64,000 nt of DNA from Uloborus plumipes. Taxonomy: Eukaryota > Arthropoda > Arachnida > Araneae > Uloboridae. The notes below the pieces were generated by a model. It was given only the letters and a program-made list of their open reading frames with translations, had not been told where the DNA came from and did not search any database. The stretch's first letter is position 1, and every line of letters begins with the position of its first letter. The stretch covers positions 1 through 64,000 of the forward strand of contig JAXGGA010001605.1 in the NCBI GenBank assembly GCA_038373865.1, in the 5' to 3' direction. The position numbers and the translations under genes were made by a program. Shown here piece after piece: positions 21,515 through 34,210 of the stretch.

Positions 21515-22267
21515 TAGGGATGCACCGATAAGCAAATTGGCCGATTACCGATTACCGATTAATCGGCAGTTGATAATCGGCCGATTAATCGGTCAAGCCG
21601 ATTAATGATTAAAATGGTTGTTTTCAGTACTACCAATTTCACCATTACAGTTTTTTCTTCGTTTTTTTTTTACAATTCTAACTTTTGAAATAGTTCCTAT
21701 TTATTTCTTCCATTTTCCTAATTTTCCTAAAATAATTTCCAAATTTTATCAAATTTCTCTGAACTAATTTTCATATTCTTGTCAATAATATTGCATTAAC
21801 ACGTTGCTAATTATGTAAACTAGACATGAAAATTCAAAAAAAAAAAAAAGGAGGGGAGTCTGTGTGATTAGCAATCCAATTTTGAAGTTCTTTCAGTTTC
21901 ACTTTTTTAATTATTAGTAGTTATGTAGTTCAAGACTTTTATTCTTTGTGAAAATTGAAGATTATCTAAAAGCAATTAGAAAAGTATCGACGCATTAAAA
22001 ATGTTGCTACATTAACTAGTATGTGTATTTTTATTCAAAATAGGAGAATTAATGTATTAAAAACTTTACATCAACGGTGAGGATTATTATTACTGTTAAT
22101 AAAATTGTTCATCATAATTTCTTAGTAAAGGTTTACTTTAAAAAATAATATTTAAAAAATATTTTTTCCGCCGATTAATCGGCCCGATTTGGCCGATTAT
22201 TAATAATCGGCAAAGAAGCCGATTATAGCCGATTAATCGGTACTGCCGATTAATCGGTGCATCCCTA
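21515..22267. mobile_element. hAT-type MITE, 753 bp, 8-bp TSD
   Basis: TAGGGATGCACCGAT at 21515 and ATCGGTGCATCCCTA ending at 22267 are inverted. The 8-bp direct repeat TTAGCAAC flanks both (21507-21514, 22268-22275). Eight-bp duplications are typical of hAT elements. Subterminal CCGATTAATCGG palindromes recur many times at both ends. The AT-rich middle has no transposase. Confidence 0.92.
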
Positions 22268-22438
22268 TTAGCAACGTCGATTTATTTCATAACTTTGTTA
22301 AAACAGTGTTTTTATTTATTTATTTTGTGTGTGAAATAAATTGCACTTTTTGTACTGTTTACGGGAAAATTTCGATAATTGGGGAATCGGCGATGTATTT
22401 ATTAGCATCAAAGTTTTGCACCAATACCATCACGAAAA

Positions 22439-22478
<40 letters not shown>

Positions 22479-22534
22479 GTATGTAAACCAAGAGTAGGGA
22501 AATATTTTTACATCGGATAAACTCAATGGAAATA

Positions 22535-23940
22535 CACTGCTCGACATTGAAAATGCAACACCAAGAAGGAGTGGTCAGAAATTCATGCAAATTTTACGGT
22601 AGACGCACGTCACTGAGTTGTGCAAATGATATGAAATGCGCAGCTCTCCGACGCACGTGAAGTAAGATATAAGAGAATGAAGTTGAAAAGTGGGCTATGT
22701 TCATGTTGGTTTTTCTGCCAGACTAATTATCGGATAAATTTGGTTTTTGTCTCGAAGGATACGTGTGATAGGAGGAAATGCCACGCCGTCCTCAACGAAG
22801 ACACTTCCAGCATATAGACGACTTTAAAAGGGGTATGGTGATCGGACTGAGAAGGGGAGGTTGGTCCATACGTCAAATTGCAGCTGATACCCACTGTGCA
22901 TCGGCTGTGTCGGAGATGGTTGGAAAGAGGAAATGTAGCCACATTGAGGGGTGCAGGTGCAGCCAGAGTGACGTCAGACCGCTTGGATCGACGGATTCAC
23001 CGACAAGCTGTGGCGGACCCGCAAGTCACTTGTACGTCGATTCTGCAGCACGTGCAAGGTACCCTGGATGTTCCTGTGTCGACCAGAACCATTTCCCGTC
23101 GACTGGTTGCACGTGGCCTGCAATCACGGCGCCCGCTAAGAAGGCTGCCATTGACCTCACAGCACAGACTCCAACGTTTGGAATGGTGCCGGTCCAGAGC
23201 GACGTGGATGGCAGAATGGCAAACCGTAGTGTTCTCAGATGAATCCCGCTTCTGTTTGTCCAGCGATAGTCATCGCATACGTGTGTGGCGTCGACGTGGA
23301 GAAAGATCGAATCCGGCAGTAACTGTGGAACGCCCCACAGCGCGACAACGTGGCATAATGGTTTGGGGCGCTATTGCATACAATTCCGTATCACCTCTAG
23401 TTCGTATTCGGGGCACTATGACGGCCCAACGATATGTAGATAATGTACTGCAGCCGGTGGCAATCCCCTACCTTCAGGGTCTGCCAAATGCAATTTTTCA
23501 ACACGATAACGCCCGGCCTCACAGTGCTCGAATCAGCCAACATGCTCTACGAGGTGTACAGATGCTTTCCTGGCCCCCGTACTCTCCTGACTTGTCACCA
23601 ATCGAACATGTGTGGGACGTGATTGGACGCCGTTTGCAGAACCTGTCACTGCCTCGTTCAGAGGGCGAACTGTGGCAAATGGTTGAAAGGGAATGGAGTG
23701 CCATCCCTCAGGACACCACCCGCAGGCTTATTGACTCCATGCCTAGACGCGTTTCTTCGTGCATCGCTGTCCGCGGTGGTCTTACTTCTTACTGAGCCGA
23801 CGCCGTCCTCGCTCTAAATTTTGCTTATTTATTTTGAAATAAATATCACTTATTGTTCCATGCTGTCTCTGTCTTCTTACCAAATTTCATCAATTTCTGA
23901 CCACTCCTTCTTGGTGTTGCATTTTCAATGTCGAGCAGTG
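22535..23940 (+). mobile_element. Tc1-type DNA transposon, 1406 bp
   Basis: Inverted repeats of about 50 bp begin CACTGCTCGACATTGAAAAT at 22535 and end with the inverse at 23940, nearly identical. TA flanks each end (22533-22534, 23941-23942). The length fits an autonomous Tc1 element. It carries one transposase gene with a single frame disruption. Confidence 0.95.
22778..23795 (+). pseudogene. Tc1 transposase with one frame break
   Basis: The ATG at 22778 begins the DNA-binding part (FKRGMVIGLRRGGWSIRQIA, a helix-turn-helix). Near 22886-22896 the reading passes to another frame with a few codons apparently missing, and then stays open to 23795. The second frame has VHRLCRRWLERG, the first catalytic D in VFSDESRF, the second in FQHDNARPH, and the acidic residue in YSPDLSPIEHVWD. 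By my count 32 residues separate the second D and E, two fewer than the usual 34. The GRPR-type linker is not clear. Apart from the break it looks young. It would cut and paste the element at TA. Confidence 0.9.
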
Positions 23941-23942
23941 TA

Positions 23943-25810
23943 TGAGTATCTGTCTGCATAAGGTTACCAAAATTTAATTTTTTCGCCAAGAATTTGACGA
24001 CAGTGCCAATTATCGAAATAGTCTTCAGAATGCTGCCAGGTTAGGTTTGCCAAAACTATAACTGTCATCAAAAGGAAAACACTACTTAAACACAGTGTCT
24101 CGTGTCTGATAAAAGTAAATAACTTTTGAATTGGTGAGAGCAAAAACCACTTCGGTCACAAAAAAATCGAAAATTTGTTTTTCATGGAAACAATCTCTGG
24201 TGTGGCAAGATGCGTGTTGACTGTAAACACCACGTCAGTTTGGTTAATAGTTCTGAAGATACGGGGCCCCCTTTTGAACGTTAAGTGTAGAAAAAAAGCT
24301 AGAATTAAGACATTTATCTTTCCTAAAAAAATTTAAATTATTGACTTTAGTGGTTTTTGCACTCATCAATTCATTTGTTTCTGTTATTTGTAGCAAATCT
24401 ACTGATTGCTATGTTCAAAACAGTTAAAAACGTGCTGGGTGCAATTTTGATGCAGTGTACTAAAACAATCAGTGAATTAAACTTTTTATAATGCCATCAT
24501 TTAAATCTTTGAAACGTTTCTATCCTTACACCATGTTTATATGTTTATAATAAACGTTTCAATTTATAACGTTCTCGCCTCGATACAGGGTTTTGTTAAC
24601 AACTTAAGGAATAAAACTGAAACATATAACACACTTTATAGGTATATACTTATCAGAAATGTAGTTCAGTAATTTTCCTTTCAAAATCTGTGCACAAAAC
24701 ATTATCTTAAGTACGTATGTTTCTCAGATTGCATATATTTATTTTTGTAAAAATAGTATACATTATAGTTTTTAAATTTTATTCAATTGCTTTTCCTCCC
24801 GAAAAATGGAAAACATTTACTCCAAAATAACAGCTTAGTCTTAAAGCTAAAAAGATCCATTTATTTTTTTTACTGAAACAACATTTACTTTCATAGACTT
24901 ACAAAATTATCACGTTTAGAAAACAAACTACATTTTTCAAACAAACGAATTGATCACAAAATGTTCAAACACTTTCTCATAAAAGCTTTTTTTCCTCAAA
25001 ATTGATTACCTAGAAATTTCAAAAATGAATCACAGCTCTTTTCGACACAATAATTCTATCAGAACAATAATAGTGAGCTCAAAGAAAGCTATTTTTTTCC
25101 TCGCTCTTATCTTTTCACAACTGTTAGCTTAGAAAGAGTTTAATGTAATTCCTGTTCAGCAATAGCTATGCTCATCTGTTACTCTGAGTATATTTTCACA
25201 TTCAAGTGACAAAACGATATAAAATAGTGGTAAAAACTGGATTTAATATTTTAGATCCCTAGAGAAAGTTAGTCTACTGTTTATTCCTTAGAATGAGACA
25301 TTAAATTCAGTTTCGTGAGATAGGAATAAGATATGGCTGAATGTTTCAAGTATAGTTATAGCATTACTATGTTAACATTTTCAAGAAGTGAGTTGTTTAG
25401 AAAAAATAGGGTTTTCATTTTATTTTTTATTCCGTTTATTTTTTAATTTTAAAAGGTTAAAAGTGATATTTTCCCTGTATGATAATAAATACCAGTCTCG
25501 TCAGTGATGTGATTTCTATTCCACTTTTCCAATTTATAGATTATTCCCCCACCATTGAATTTTAATTCAATACCAGACAAAAGTTAGTTTCTAGGAAAAA
25601 TGATTATTTCAAAGGAATAAAGTAATTATTTCATTAATCAACTACTTTATTTACAAAAATAAGTACATTAAAAAAAAAAGATCCTGCACATCATGTCAAG
25701 ACTAAGTTACAAATACGTGACTGCAAGCCACTAAGATGTAAAATTGTGGTGTCCTACAAGAGTGAAGCTCTGACAAATTTTTGACATGCTGTCGACCCCG
25801 CTTGAGCGAA
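23943..25810. other. No recognisable feature
   Basis: 1.9 kb of AT-rich sequence without a supported ORF, inverted-repeat end or match to other repeats in the window. Confidence 0.5.
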
Positions 25811-25812
25811 TA

Positions 25813-26162
25813 CACTGCAAACAATGAACTGTTGTTTTTACAGTATAATACTGGCAGCCGAAGTTCCAATTTAAAACTGTAAAATGCGTAGTAACAAACT
25901 GTAAAACTAGCAATTTTACTGTTTCTTACCGTAAGAAAGAAATTTTGCAGGTTATTGCCGTAAAATTTAGCTGTATTATACTGTAAAAACAACAGTATAA
26001 TACTGGCAGCAGAGGTTCCAGTTTAAAACTGTAAAATGCACGCTTGTAAATTGTAAAATTAGAATCTTGCAGTTTATTACTGTAAAACTAGCAATTTTTT
26101 AGTTTATTACTATAAAATTAGATGTATTATTCTGTAAAAACAACATTCATTTTTAGTTTACT
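25813..26162. mobile_element. CACTGCAAA MITE with repeated ACTGTAAAA motifs
   Basis: Left end CACTGCAAACAATGAACTG at 25813 after TA; the right end (CAACATTCATTTTTAGTTTACTGT-like) is eroded. Internally CAGTATAATACTGGCAGC and TTAAAACTGTAAAATGC occur twice about 150 bp apart, and ACTGTAAAA-like words occur many times. Same family as 27425-27961 and 1-56. Confidence 0.75.
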
Positions 26163-27422
26163 GTCGGTTCCAAAAATATTAATTCTATTAAGCGGGGTAT
26201 TTGTTAAATATGGGATCTTTAACATTGCGTCTTTGTCATGTGAAAATATTCGATTCCAGGCAGTTTTATTCGAATAAGCGGGATACTCGTTTATCTGTAA
26301 CCCGATTACGGGCGGAAACGACAGTATTTCAAGCATGTTCCCTGTGAGATTACTGCAACAACTAATTTCTGACCAGTAACTTCAATTTTAAGACATTCGT
26401 ACAGACTGATCTTTGCGGGTTGATGCAATAACTTTTTGACTTTGCACAGACATTTTATAACCGTCAAGTGATGCGATATCAGTGCAATATGTTTAATCCA
26501 TAATAGCACAAAATGAATCAGCAAAGTCACCGGAACATCACTACGCGTCAGAACGGTCAATGTCGCAAAGTTACAAAATTGTGATGTCTCACTGGAGTTA
26601 TGCCGTGACACGTTTGTAACAGGTTTTACCCATCTTTGCAATGGCGTTGTTGTAGCAATTTGTAACCAGTTACTTAGTAGCATTATGAAGACGTCACTAC
26701 AACGTGGTTTTGCAACATCGCAACGGTCTGGTATTCGTAACTTGTTGCAACTTGTTAATGACTTTAAAGTGACGTTTTGTGACCGTCATGGGACGAAGTG
26801 GACCTTTATGTGACTTTCTGGAGACTTCGATACAAGGGTCCCATTTTAATCAGTAAGCTATACTGCCATTCTAAGCCACCACTAAGCCTACCACTTTTAC
26901 GCTTAGCACGGCAGTTTTAGGGATGTGATTTATTATAAGCAGTTTATGCAATACATAACATCTGCACATAACATCAACATTTATTAACAGTGGCTTTCAG
27001 TAGTCATTTGATTTTCGCTTTATGTCTTAATTGTGTTGCTTATAGTCTTGATTGTACTAATAGATCCTTATTTCGCAAAATACAGAAAGAGAAAATGAAA
27101 GTAAATTAAAAGTAACCGAACTAATAGCCTTAAAAATCGTTTCTGGTCAACGGTGCCTCGCTGATTGCTGCAATTCTCCGTTAAGCGAAATTGTGATAGT
27201 ATCCATTCAATCATTCTTCCAGGGTCACCAGTAAGCACCGGTTTAACCGATTGGATGGGACCTTGAAGAGCGTCCTTTTTAATCCAGATCAGGAGCAGAA
27301 CAATCCCTGATCCAGAACCTCCAGAGGTATTGATTTACAGTTGGAAAGAGGACTTTGAGACCACGACTCATATTTTTAATGCCTCAGCCACCATCAGTGA
27401 ATTGAGTCCGGGACGATAATTT
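26163..27422. other. Non-coding; possible degraded repeats 26290-26830
   Basis: No supported gene. Words such as TTTGTAACAGGTTTTACCC and GCAATTTGTAACCAGTTAC form short inverted similarities that may be an old MITE, but I could not define ends. The stretch 27150-27420 is GC-richer and unassigned. Confidence 0.4.
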
Positions 27423-27424
27423 TA

Positions 27425-27961
27425 CACTGCAAAAAATGAACTGTTGTCTCTACAGTATAGTACTGGCAGCCATGGTTCTAATTTAACACTGTAAAATGCA
27501 CAGTAATAAACTATAAAACTAGCAATTTTACAGTTTCTTACTGTAAAGCCAGCAATTTTAGTTTATTGCATCAAAATTAAGCAATATTATACTGTAAAAA
27601 CAACAGTATACTGTCTGCCTGCGTATTGCGCGCCTGGCAGTCACGATCGCTTCCATTTGAAAAAGGGGTGATAGGATAAGGAGACGCACTTGCCGGTGCT
27701 TTCGCTTCTTACTTCCTGTTGAATGTTACTTCGCATTTCTCCCCTATTTTGAGGAAATCCAAAGAGACCTCAGGCATGCGCAAAAACGAGGAAGGTTTTA
27801 CGATAAAAGATTAGACAGTAATACTGGCAGCCGAGGTTCCAGTTTAAAACTGTAAAATTGAAATTTTACCGTTTATTGCTGTAAAATTTGAAATTTTTGT
27901 AGTTAATACTATAAAATTAGCTATATTATACCGTAAAATCAACATTCATTTTTTTACAGTG
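27425..27961. mobile_element. CACTG...CAGTG MITE carrying a nested 208-bp MITE
   Basis: CACTGCAAAAAATGAACTG at 27425 is inverted at the right end (TTCATTTTTTTACAGTG ending 27961). TA lies on both sides (27423-27424, 27962-27963). Removing the nested element at 27611-27818 and one TA rejoins CAGTATAATACTGG exactly as in the copy at 25988. Confidence 0.85.
27611..27818. mobile_element. 208-bp MITE (CTGTCT/AGACAG), nested copy
   Basis: Starts CTGTCTGCCTGCGTATTG, ends TTAGACAG, flanked by TA (27609-27610 and 27819-27820). It aligns end to end with 53483-53690, which is also exactly 208 bp. Shared blocks include GAAAAAGGGGTGATAGG and a GCGTGCGCA-like block. Confidence 0.85.
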
Positions 27962-27963
27962 TA

Positions 27964-29299
27964 CTAGTCCGACGCCTTACCGATTAGTCTGCCATGGTCT
28001 GATCATGATAGCATCATCATATAGTAGAAATCATGGTAGCAGTCATGCTCCAGTATACGACAAATAAGAGAAAGTTTGTCAACTGGAAAAAGGATTCCGG
28101 ATCGTTAAAAAAAAGAGCAAACTAATTTCCAAAAGTTAAACAAAAAATGATATGTAATCCTACACGTAGAATTGCTTTATTGCTGTTGCATATATATTTA
28201 AGTGCACAGTATATTGATTTACCAAATGTGTAGAAATGTTATAGAAGACTCAAACCTTTCATTTTATTTTTTTTTCTTTATTTCGCATCAATGAAAGCAC
28301 AACTTTTTTGCTGTTACAATTCCTAGAAACCAGAATGATAAATCAAAAATATTATTTTGAAATAAAATCCTCTTGCTAAAAATAATTATAAAAATAATAA
28401 TGTTAAAATCGCATTAATATGGAGTAAAATATGAGAAAATGAAAAATAGATGCTAGACATTGGAAAGGTAAAAGAAAATTAAGTTTAAAATACATCAGTA
28501 CCATAAAAAATGTTCACTTTGACTTGAATTTCTGAACAAATGTCTCCCTCTTAAAATCGAAATTCAGGCCAAAATACTTCTCTTTGAAACTAATTATTAA
28601 ATTGTAATGCTTTATTAGATATATTAGATGTCAATTTTAAGAACTGCTATAAATTCCGCTTTTTACAGTTTATAATATTTGTAATAATTATTTTTTTGTA
28701 ATGTGTAACTTAAGATGTTTTTCCGAATTAATTTTTAAATGTACCCTAGTTTAGAACACAAAAAAACGTATTGAAATTTCCGCGAATGTAAGAAAAAAGT
28801 TTCATTTTAGACTTCATTAAATATTTTTTTAGTATGAAAAACATTTACTTTCTATACTACCTTTAAATTTTTTCATAACATTTGTATACATTTACTAAAC
28901 TTAACTTATTTAAAAAATTCTTTTGAAAAAAGAAAAAAAAAAGACTTAAAGACAGAACTGACCAAAAAATCTCACTGTTCTTTCATAGACTTTATATTTC
29001 TCACATATTAGTATATTCCACCTTACATAAGAAACACATAGGAAGGAGGTGGAGGGTAACATTTGTCTTTTGCTGCACGATATATGTGTTTGAAATAAAT
29101 TTTGCGCATTTTTGAAGAACTCCAATTATTTCCTCTAGTGATCCGCAAAATCCTCAAGGAACCGAATTTCAGCTGTGCAAGAGTTGATTGTGCAAAATTT
29201 AATTACTTGGAAAATGAAACATAAAAATTTCTTTCTTTTTTTTTACGAATGCTTAAAATTTTCAATTATTTCGTGACACACACTTCATTAAAATGTTTG
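27964..29299. other. No recognisable feature
   Basis: AT-rich sequence with no supported gene or defined repeat. Confidence 0.5.
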
Positions 29300-30215
29300 T
29301 TTTTGAACCGTCTGAATTCAATAAACTTTTTTTGTTCGAAAGATCTCGGAGAGACTCATTCCCATATTTCACTTTTCAATTTGAACCATTTTTCGTTCAA
29401 TGATGAACCGTTCAGAAATTTTTTTAACATGAGCGCCTACTGAGAAATTTAAATTGAATGTTGATTCTGAACTTCAAGGCGGATTTCCTTCAAACTAACT
29501 TTGTAAGAAAACGGTTTTGATAAAAACTTTATGTTTAACAACTTTTCTGAAAAATCTTCTGTGAGGACTCTGATTCCGACTCCGATTCCGCAAACATGGT
29601 GGAAATGCAGGCGCAGAAAAAAATGACTGACTGGGCAGACGATTTTTTGTTTATTTATTCTTTTTTTTTTTTTTTTGTTTAATTAATTATTATTACTTTT
29701 ATTTATTTTTTTTCTTTTTGGCAGACGATATTTTTTTTTTTTTTTTTTGATTACAAAAACTGTTTATTCACTAGAGCATTTTATTCTTTATTTATATTTA
29801 ATAACTGGCAACGGATTAAAAATAAAATTCGAGACATTTTATTAACGAACGAGGTTTTTTTCTTTCTTTGACAAAATGTGTTTTGATGTTCTTTGTACTT
29901 TTATTTTATTTATTACTTTTTTCCTTTTGAAAACGATTGTGAAATTTTTCTACGGAAGAACTATAACAGTTACATTCTTTAAAAGGTGTGACAAAACTTT
30001 ATTTACTCGTTTATTTACGTTTTACGTGTCCATTTCATATGATGAGAGGGGCATATTTTGCTTTTAGAAATCAGCTTTAAGTGCTATAAAGGTATGTTTG
30101 ACATAATTTTCAGTTTCAGATATTCAAGAGAATATTGATTAGATGCTAGAATGCCGATGTCGATGTACGGGAAAGTAGGCTCGTTTAGTTCTTGACAGAA
30201 CTTCTTGTTTACTTT
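29300..30215 (-). repeat. Inverted copy of the 1927-2780 repeat
   Basis: Read on the minus strand this matches 1927-2780: TGACTGACTGGGCAGACGAT, ACGGAAGAACTATAACAG, GATGAGAGGGGCATATTTTG and GATGTCGATGTACGGGAAAG on the plus strand all have complements there. It is diverged. The 63-codon frame at 29876-30067 lies inside the repeat and is not conserved in the other copy. Confidence 0.7.
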
Positions 30216-30889
30216 TGTGACACAGTTAAAGTTGCTTCCAGCGTTTTACATACATTTTATGTGATTCAACTTTTGTTTTTGTGCTGAAATCAAACTGCAC
30301 ACCTCATTAAAGCTTTGAAAAAAAAAAATAAATAAAAACAAAATAGTAAAACAAAATAAACAAAGATATTTCAGGTACACGGACGCATTAATTTAGATTA
30401 TAATCTTATTCGGACAATTCCATTTTAATAGAAATATCATCCGTTTCACAAAAACCTTGTAAAAACTCTAAATGTATTAGATCCTTGATCTATTGCAAAA
30501 AATGTTTGAAGAACATGGACTCTGCTACGACACAATGCTTTGAATATTTAAAAATCTGCAGAAAAATATTTACGAAATATTTTTCTCTGTAACGGACTTA
30601 ACTTATGAGATAACTACATTACGAAGAAAAAAAATTATTAAATATTATTGCAGGAAATTTTCACGAAATAGTCGCAATATCTAAAAGTTTATGCCATTCG
30701 TGAAGTTCATACAGTGAAACATGAATGTAGTATATTTGGAGTCTTCGTATTGGTGATTTGTGCAAAATTCAATGACTCAGGTCCAAGCTAACCGAAATCC
30801 AAAAATGGTGATCTTCAGGTTTATACTCTATTGTATGTGGAATCATATTCGCATTGATCGTTATAAACGTAGTTATAATAATCTAAACA
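30216..30889. other. No recognisable feature
   Basis: AT-rich spacer without a supported gene. Confidence 0.5.
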
Positions 30890-31570
30890 TAGTTTTAAAA
30901 AACTAAAAAATACGCTTTTAAAGTTAAACTAAAATCGGGTAATACATCAACATGTATATTAACATAGTTTAGCCTTTAGTATTAATAGCAGTAGTAAATA
31001 CATTACTTTATATGTTTGAAAAGAGCATGAATTTTATCTTTTATTCCGAATTACATACACGCAAACAACTGAAACACTTATAATACATCGACATGTATTA
31101 TAGCCTTTAGTATTAATAATAGTATTAATTATATTAGTTTTATATTTGTGAAGAACGTGAGCTTTATCTTTTATTCAGAGTTACATACATACGTACATAC
31201 AAACAAACCCACATGTGAAACTAATAAAAGTATATTAAAATAATCTGAAATGTAGTTCAAAAAAACTAAAAAATACGCTTAGAGTTAATCAAAATATTTC
31301 ATGATAGTCTGATTTCCATCTGATTTTCAAAACTATTGAATATCCGCTAAGTTTACATGCACTTATAATACATCAACGTGTAACGTAGCCTTTTGTATAA
31401 ATAACAGTATCAAATATATTACTTTTAGGTTTGCAAAGAACGTGAATTTTATCTTTAATTTAGATTTTTATACATACAAACAAACTCACATTTGATATTT
31501 GACGCCCTGAGGTCCCCCGCACCTACCGTTTGAACGATTTATGTGAAATTAATAAAAGCGTATTAAAAAG
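30890..31570 (+). repeat. Three diverged tandem copies of a ~200-bp repeat
   Basis: TAGCCTTTAGTATTAATA followed by GAATTTTATCTTTTATTC and ACATACA-rich runs appears three times, at about 30960-31070, 31095-31210 and 31385-31490. The third unit ends AAAAGCGTATTAAAAAGGG. A single related copy lies at 7010-7350. Confidence 0.65.
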
Positions 31571-33088
31571 GGATTCTTTGAATTATTTACCAGTGTTAAA
31601 AGATTTCGCTTCTTATTTTTTGTGCGCACGAGACAAACTGTTTTAACCTTTCCGGCAATGTAATGATGATGTGACCTACATTAGTCTGTAGGTCCACAGA
31701 ATTGCCCATTTATGGTTCTTACAATTCTCGTTTTGTAGAAAATTTAGTCACCGGAGAACACATGTATCGAAGTGCCATAATTTTTTTTTCTGGACCGTCT
31801 CAGTGGTACTTTTCTTACATTTGCATCCTCTAAGAGCTACACCACCTCAGTTAGCCAGGTACCAAATAAAAAAGACATTTCTAGGTAGTATTTCCACTCG
31901 CAAAAGAAAACGAAGTAATCTTTCTTTGTGTTTGATGGAATGAAACAAGAACCAATACGCTTTACGTTTCTAAGAGAAACGTGACCTGAATAGAAATCTT
32001 TCGAATGCAGTTTATTTCGAGTCCGGGCTGTGAGTAAAAAGGAATCTTTCCAAACTCGAAATGGCTACTAGGTCATAACATGTCTGTACTTAAATTCATG
32101 CCCCAGAAGTTACCAGCCCTTGCTGTCGTTGAGCCACGCTACGGGTGTAACAATATAAAAGTAAGGATGTGGGTAGAAGAAGACAAGACCAACTTGTAAG
32201 TCAATTAAATAAATATAGTGTACTCTCGATTATCGGATAAACCATGGGGCGGATGATCCGTGAGGGCCCCGGAGAGAAAAAAAAGTATTTTTTAGTGAAA
32301 GTAAATTTATTATTTTTGCTTACTGCTGTTGTTTTACAGCTTGTTCTTACAACAAAAATGTTTTCTTTCAATTATTGATGTATATGTCTAAAAATTTGTG
32401 TGCTTGTATATTTACTGCATCTAAAAGCATTAAAAAATGGTGCAAAAACAATTAGTACTTTTTTTGAACTTTAAAATTTAAAAATGTTTAACAAAATTTC
32501 AAAATGAGTCTCAATTTTTTTCAAACTTTGAATTTCCACTTAATTTTCAATCATTAGGCATTATTACATAAATCTATGCGTTTTATGAGATAGATCATAA
32601 AAAATGGCTGAAAATGAAAATTCATATGCATTTTTCAGCTGAAAAATTCATATTAATTTTCATTTTCAGCCATCTTTTATAAACAGCGTTTACCATACTT
32701 TGGGTGGAAAACTAAGAATCGTTCATCAGGAGCAAAACCAAGTAAATATGAAATTTTACAGTTGTTTTAGATACATATTTGTAACAACAATTTCTGAAAC
32801 TTCCAAGAATAAACAGTTTTAAAATAATTAAAAGATTTTGTTTATAACTTGTAAAGCAGAAGCTGGTAACCTTAAAAGCTAATAGACTCATTCGTTCCGA
32901 CTCAAAATACTGAGTTTTAACCTCTCTAACGAAATTGTGTTAGAGCAATACTTACATTCAAGCACGATTTTCAACAGTCCAAAAGAGTATGGGACTCAAA
33001 TAAAAACCACATGAAGGTAATTGTGTCTGGTAGAGCATACAATCACCTACATGTGGTTCTTACGTATTTTCTAGTTAGAGCATACAAT
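31571..33088. other. Non-coding; promoter-like patch near 32150
   Basis: No gene. At 32152 CAATATAAAAGTAAGG resembles a TATA box, and AATAAATATAG follows about 55 bases later, an arrangement seen in LTRs. At 32221 ACTCTCGATTATCGGATAAA resembles a pogo/Tigger-type terminus, but I see no partner end. Confidence 0.35.
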
Positions 33089-33090
33089 TA

Positions 33091-34208
33091 CACAGTCCAG
33101 TCACATTAATGTGAACACCACATACTTTTGACGTCGACGTTAAATAACACATCACAGGAGGCACTTGGTAGCAAAGTGCAGTTGAGGGTATATAAACTGT
33201 GTGTGAGGGCTTTATAAAACATTTCTATCGTTGGCATAATGCAAAACCGAAGCGATTTATCCGACGTACAAAAGGGTATGATCATTGGCTTTCGAATCAA
33301 GGGAGGAAGCATTTCCAAAATGGCTGACATTTTGAGCTGTTCGCTTGCCGTCGTGGAAAAAGTGTATCGTGTATGGCAAAATGGCACTGTTCGAAATCAG
33401 CGACGTGACATATGTGGTGCACCAGGAGCCAATGATGACAGAGGCGAATGATGGCTGCGTAGATGCGTTGGGGTTAATAGACGGGCTACTGTTGAGCAAC
33501 TGACCACCCAGATGAACCTAGGGGCTACCAACATCGTCTCCTGCACTACTGTTTAGTGGACGTAGCTGCGCCTGGGTTCCCGAAGCAGAAGCCTAGTTCA
33601 TGCACCTATGCTGACTACTGTCCATCGACGACGAACTCTGGAATTTTCACGCCAGTACCGCAACTGGAAATCCATTGAGGGGCGACAGGTAGCATTTACT
33701 GATGAATCACGTTTTATGCTCCATCGGACAGACTTATGTTGGCTTAGAAGGCGTGAAACCTCTAGAAGCAAACACCCTGCAACCATTGATGGAACGATTC
33801 AAGCTGGAGGCAGGCGCATAATGGTCTGGGGTATGTTTTCCTGTGGTTCTATGGGCTCACTCACCATTGCAGAAGGCACGATCCATCAATATAAGAACGC
33901 ATCTGCCTTTACGGGATAGTTTAGTTCACAAGGATGAGTTTACCGTTCTCCCTTGGTCAGCAAGATCACCTGAATTAAGCCCAATCGAGAATCTGTGGGA
34001 ACATCTCGATTGGGTTGTTCGCGCCATGGATGCTCACCCGCGTAATCTAGCACAGCTGGCCACGGCATTGGAGTCGGCATGGCTCAACATCCCAGTTAAC
34101 ACCTTCAGATACCTAATTGACTCTCTTCCTGCACGTTTCGCAGCAATCCGTTCTGAGAAGGGTGGTTATTCTGGCTTTTTACAGGTGGTCAAATGAGACT
34201 GGACTGTG
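33091..34208 (+). mobile_element. Decayed Tc1-like transposon, 1118 bp
   Basis: CACAGTCCAGTCACATTAAT at 33091 and its imperfect inverse ending GAGACTGGACTGTG at 34208 are flanked by TA (33089-33090, 34209-34210). It is shorter than an intact Tc1 (about 1.3 kb) because part of the transposase is deleted. Confidence 0.9.
33239..34196 (+). pseudogene. Tc1-like transposase, multiply broken
   Basis: Starts MQNRSDLSDVQKGMIIGFRI (DNA-binding domain). It has an in-frame stop at 33449-33451 and two more stops before 33608, continues in the same frame with the catalytic block AFTDESRFML and RRIMVWGMFSCG, and stops at 33917. A third frame from about 33910 carries LPWSARSPELSPIENLWEHL with the C-terminal glutamate. 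The segment with the second catalytic aspartate is missing, so there is a deletion as well as a frameshift near 33905. Confidence 0.9.
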
Positions 34209-34210
34209 TA

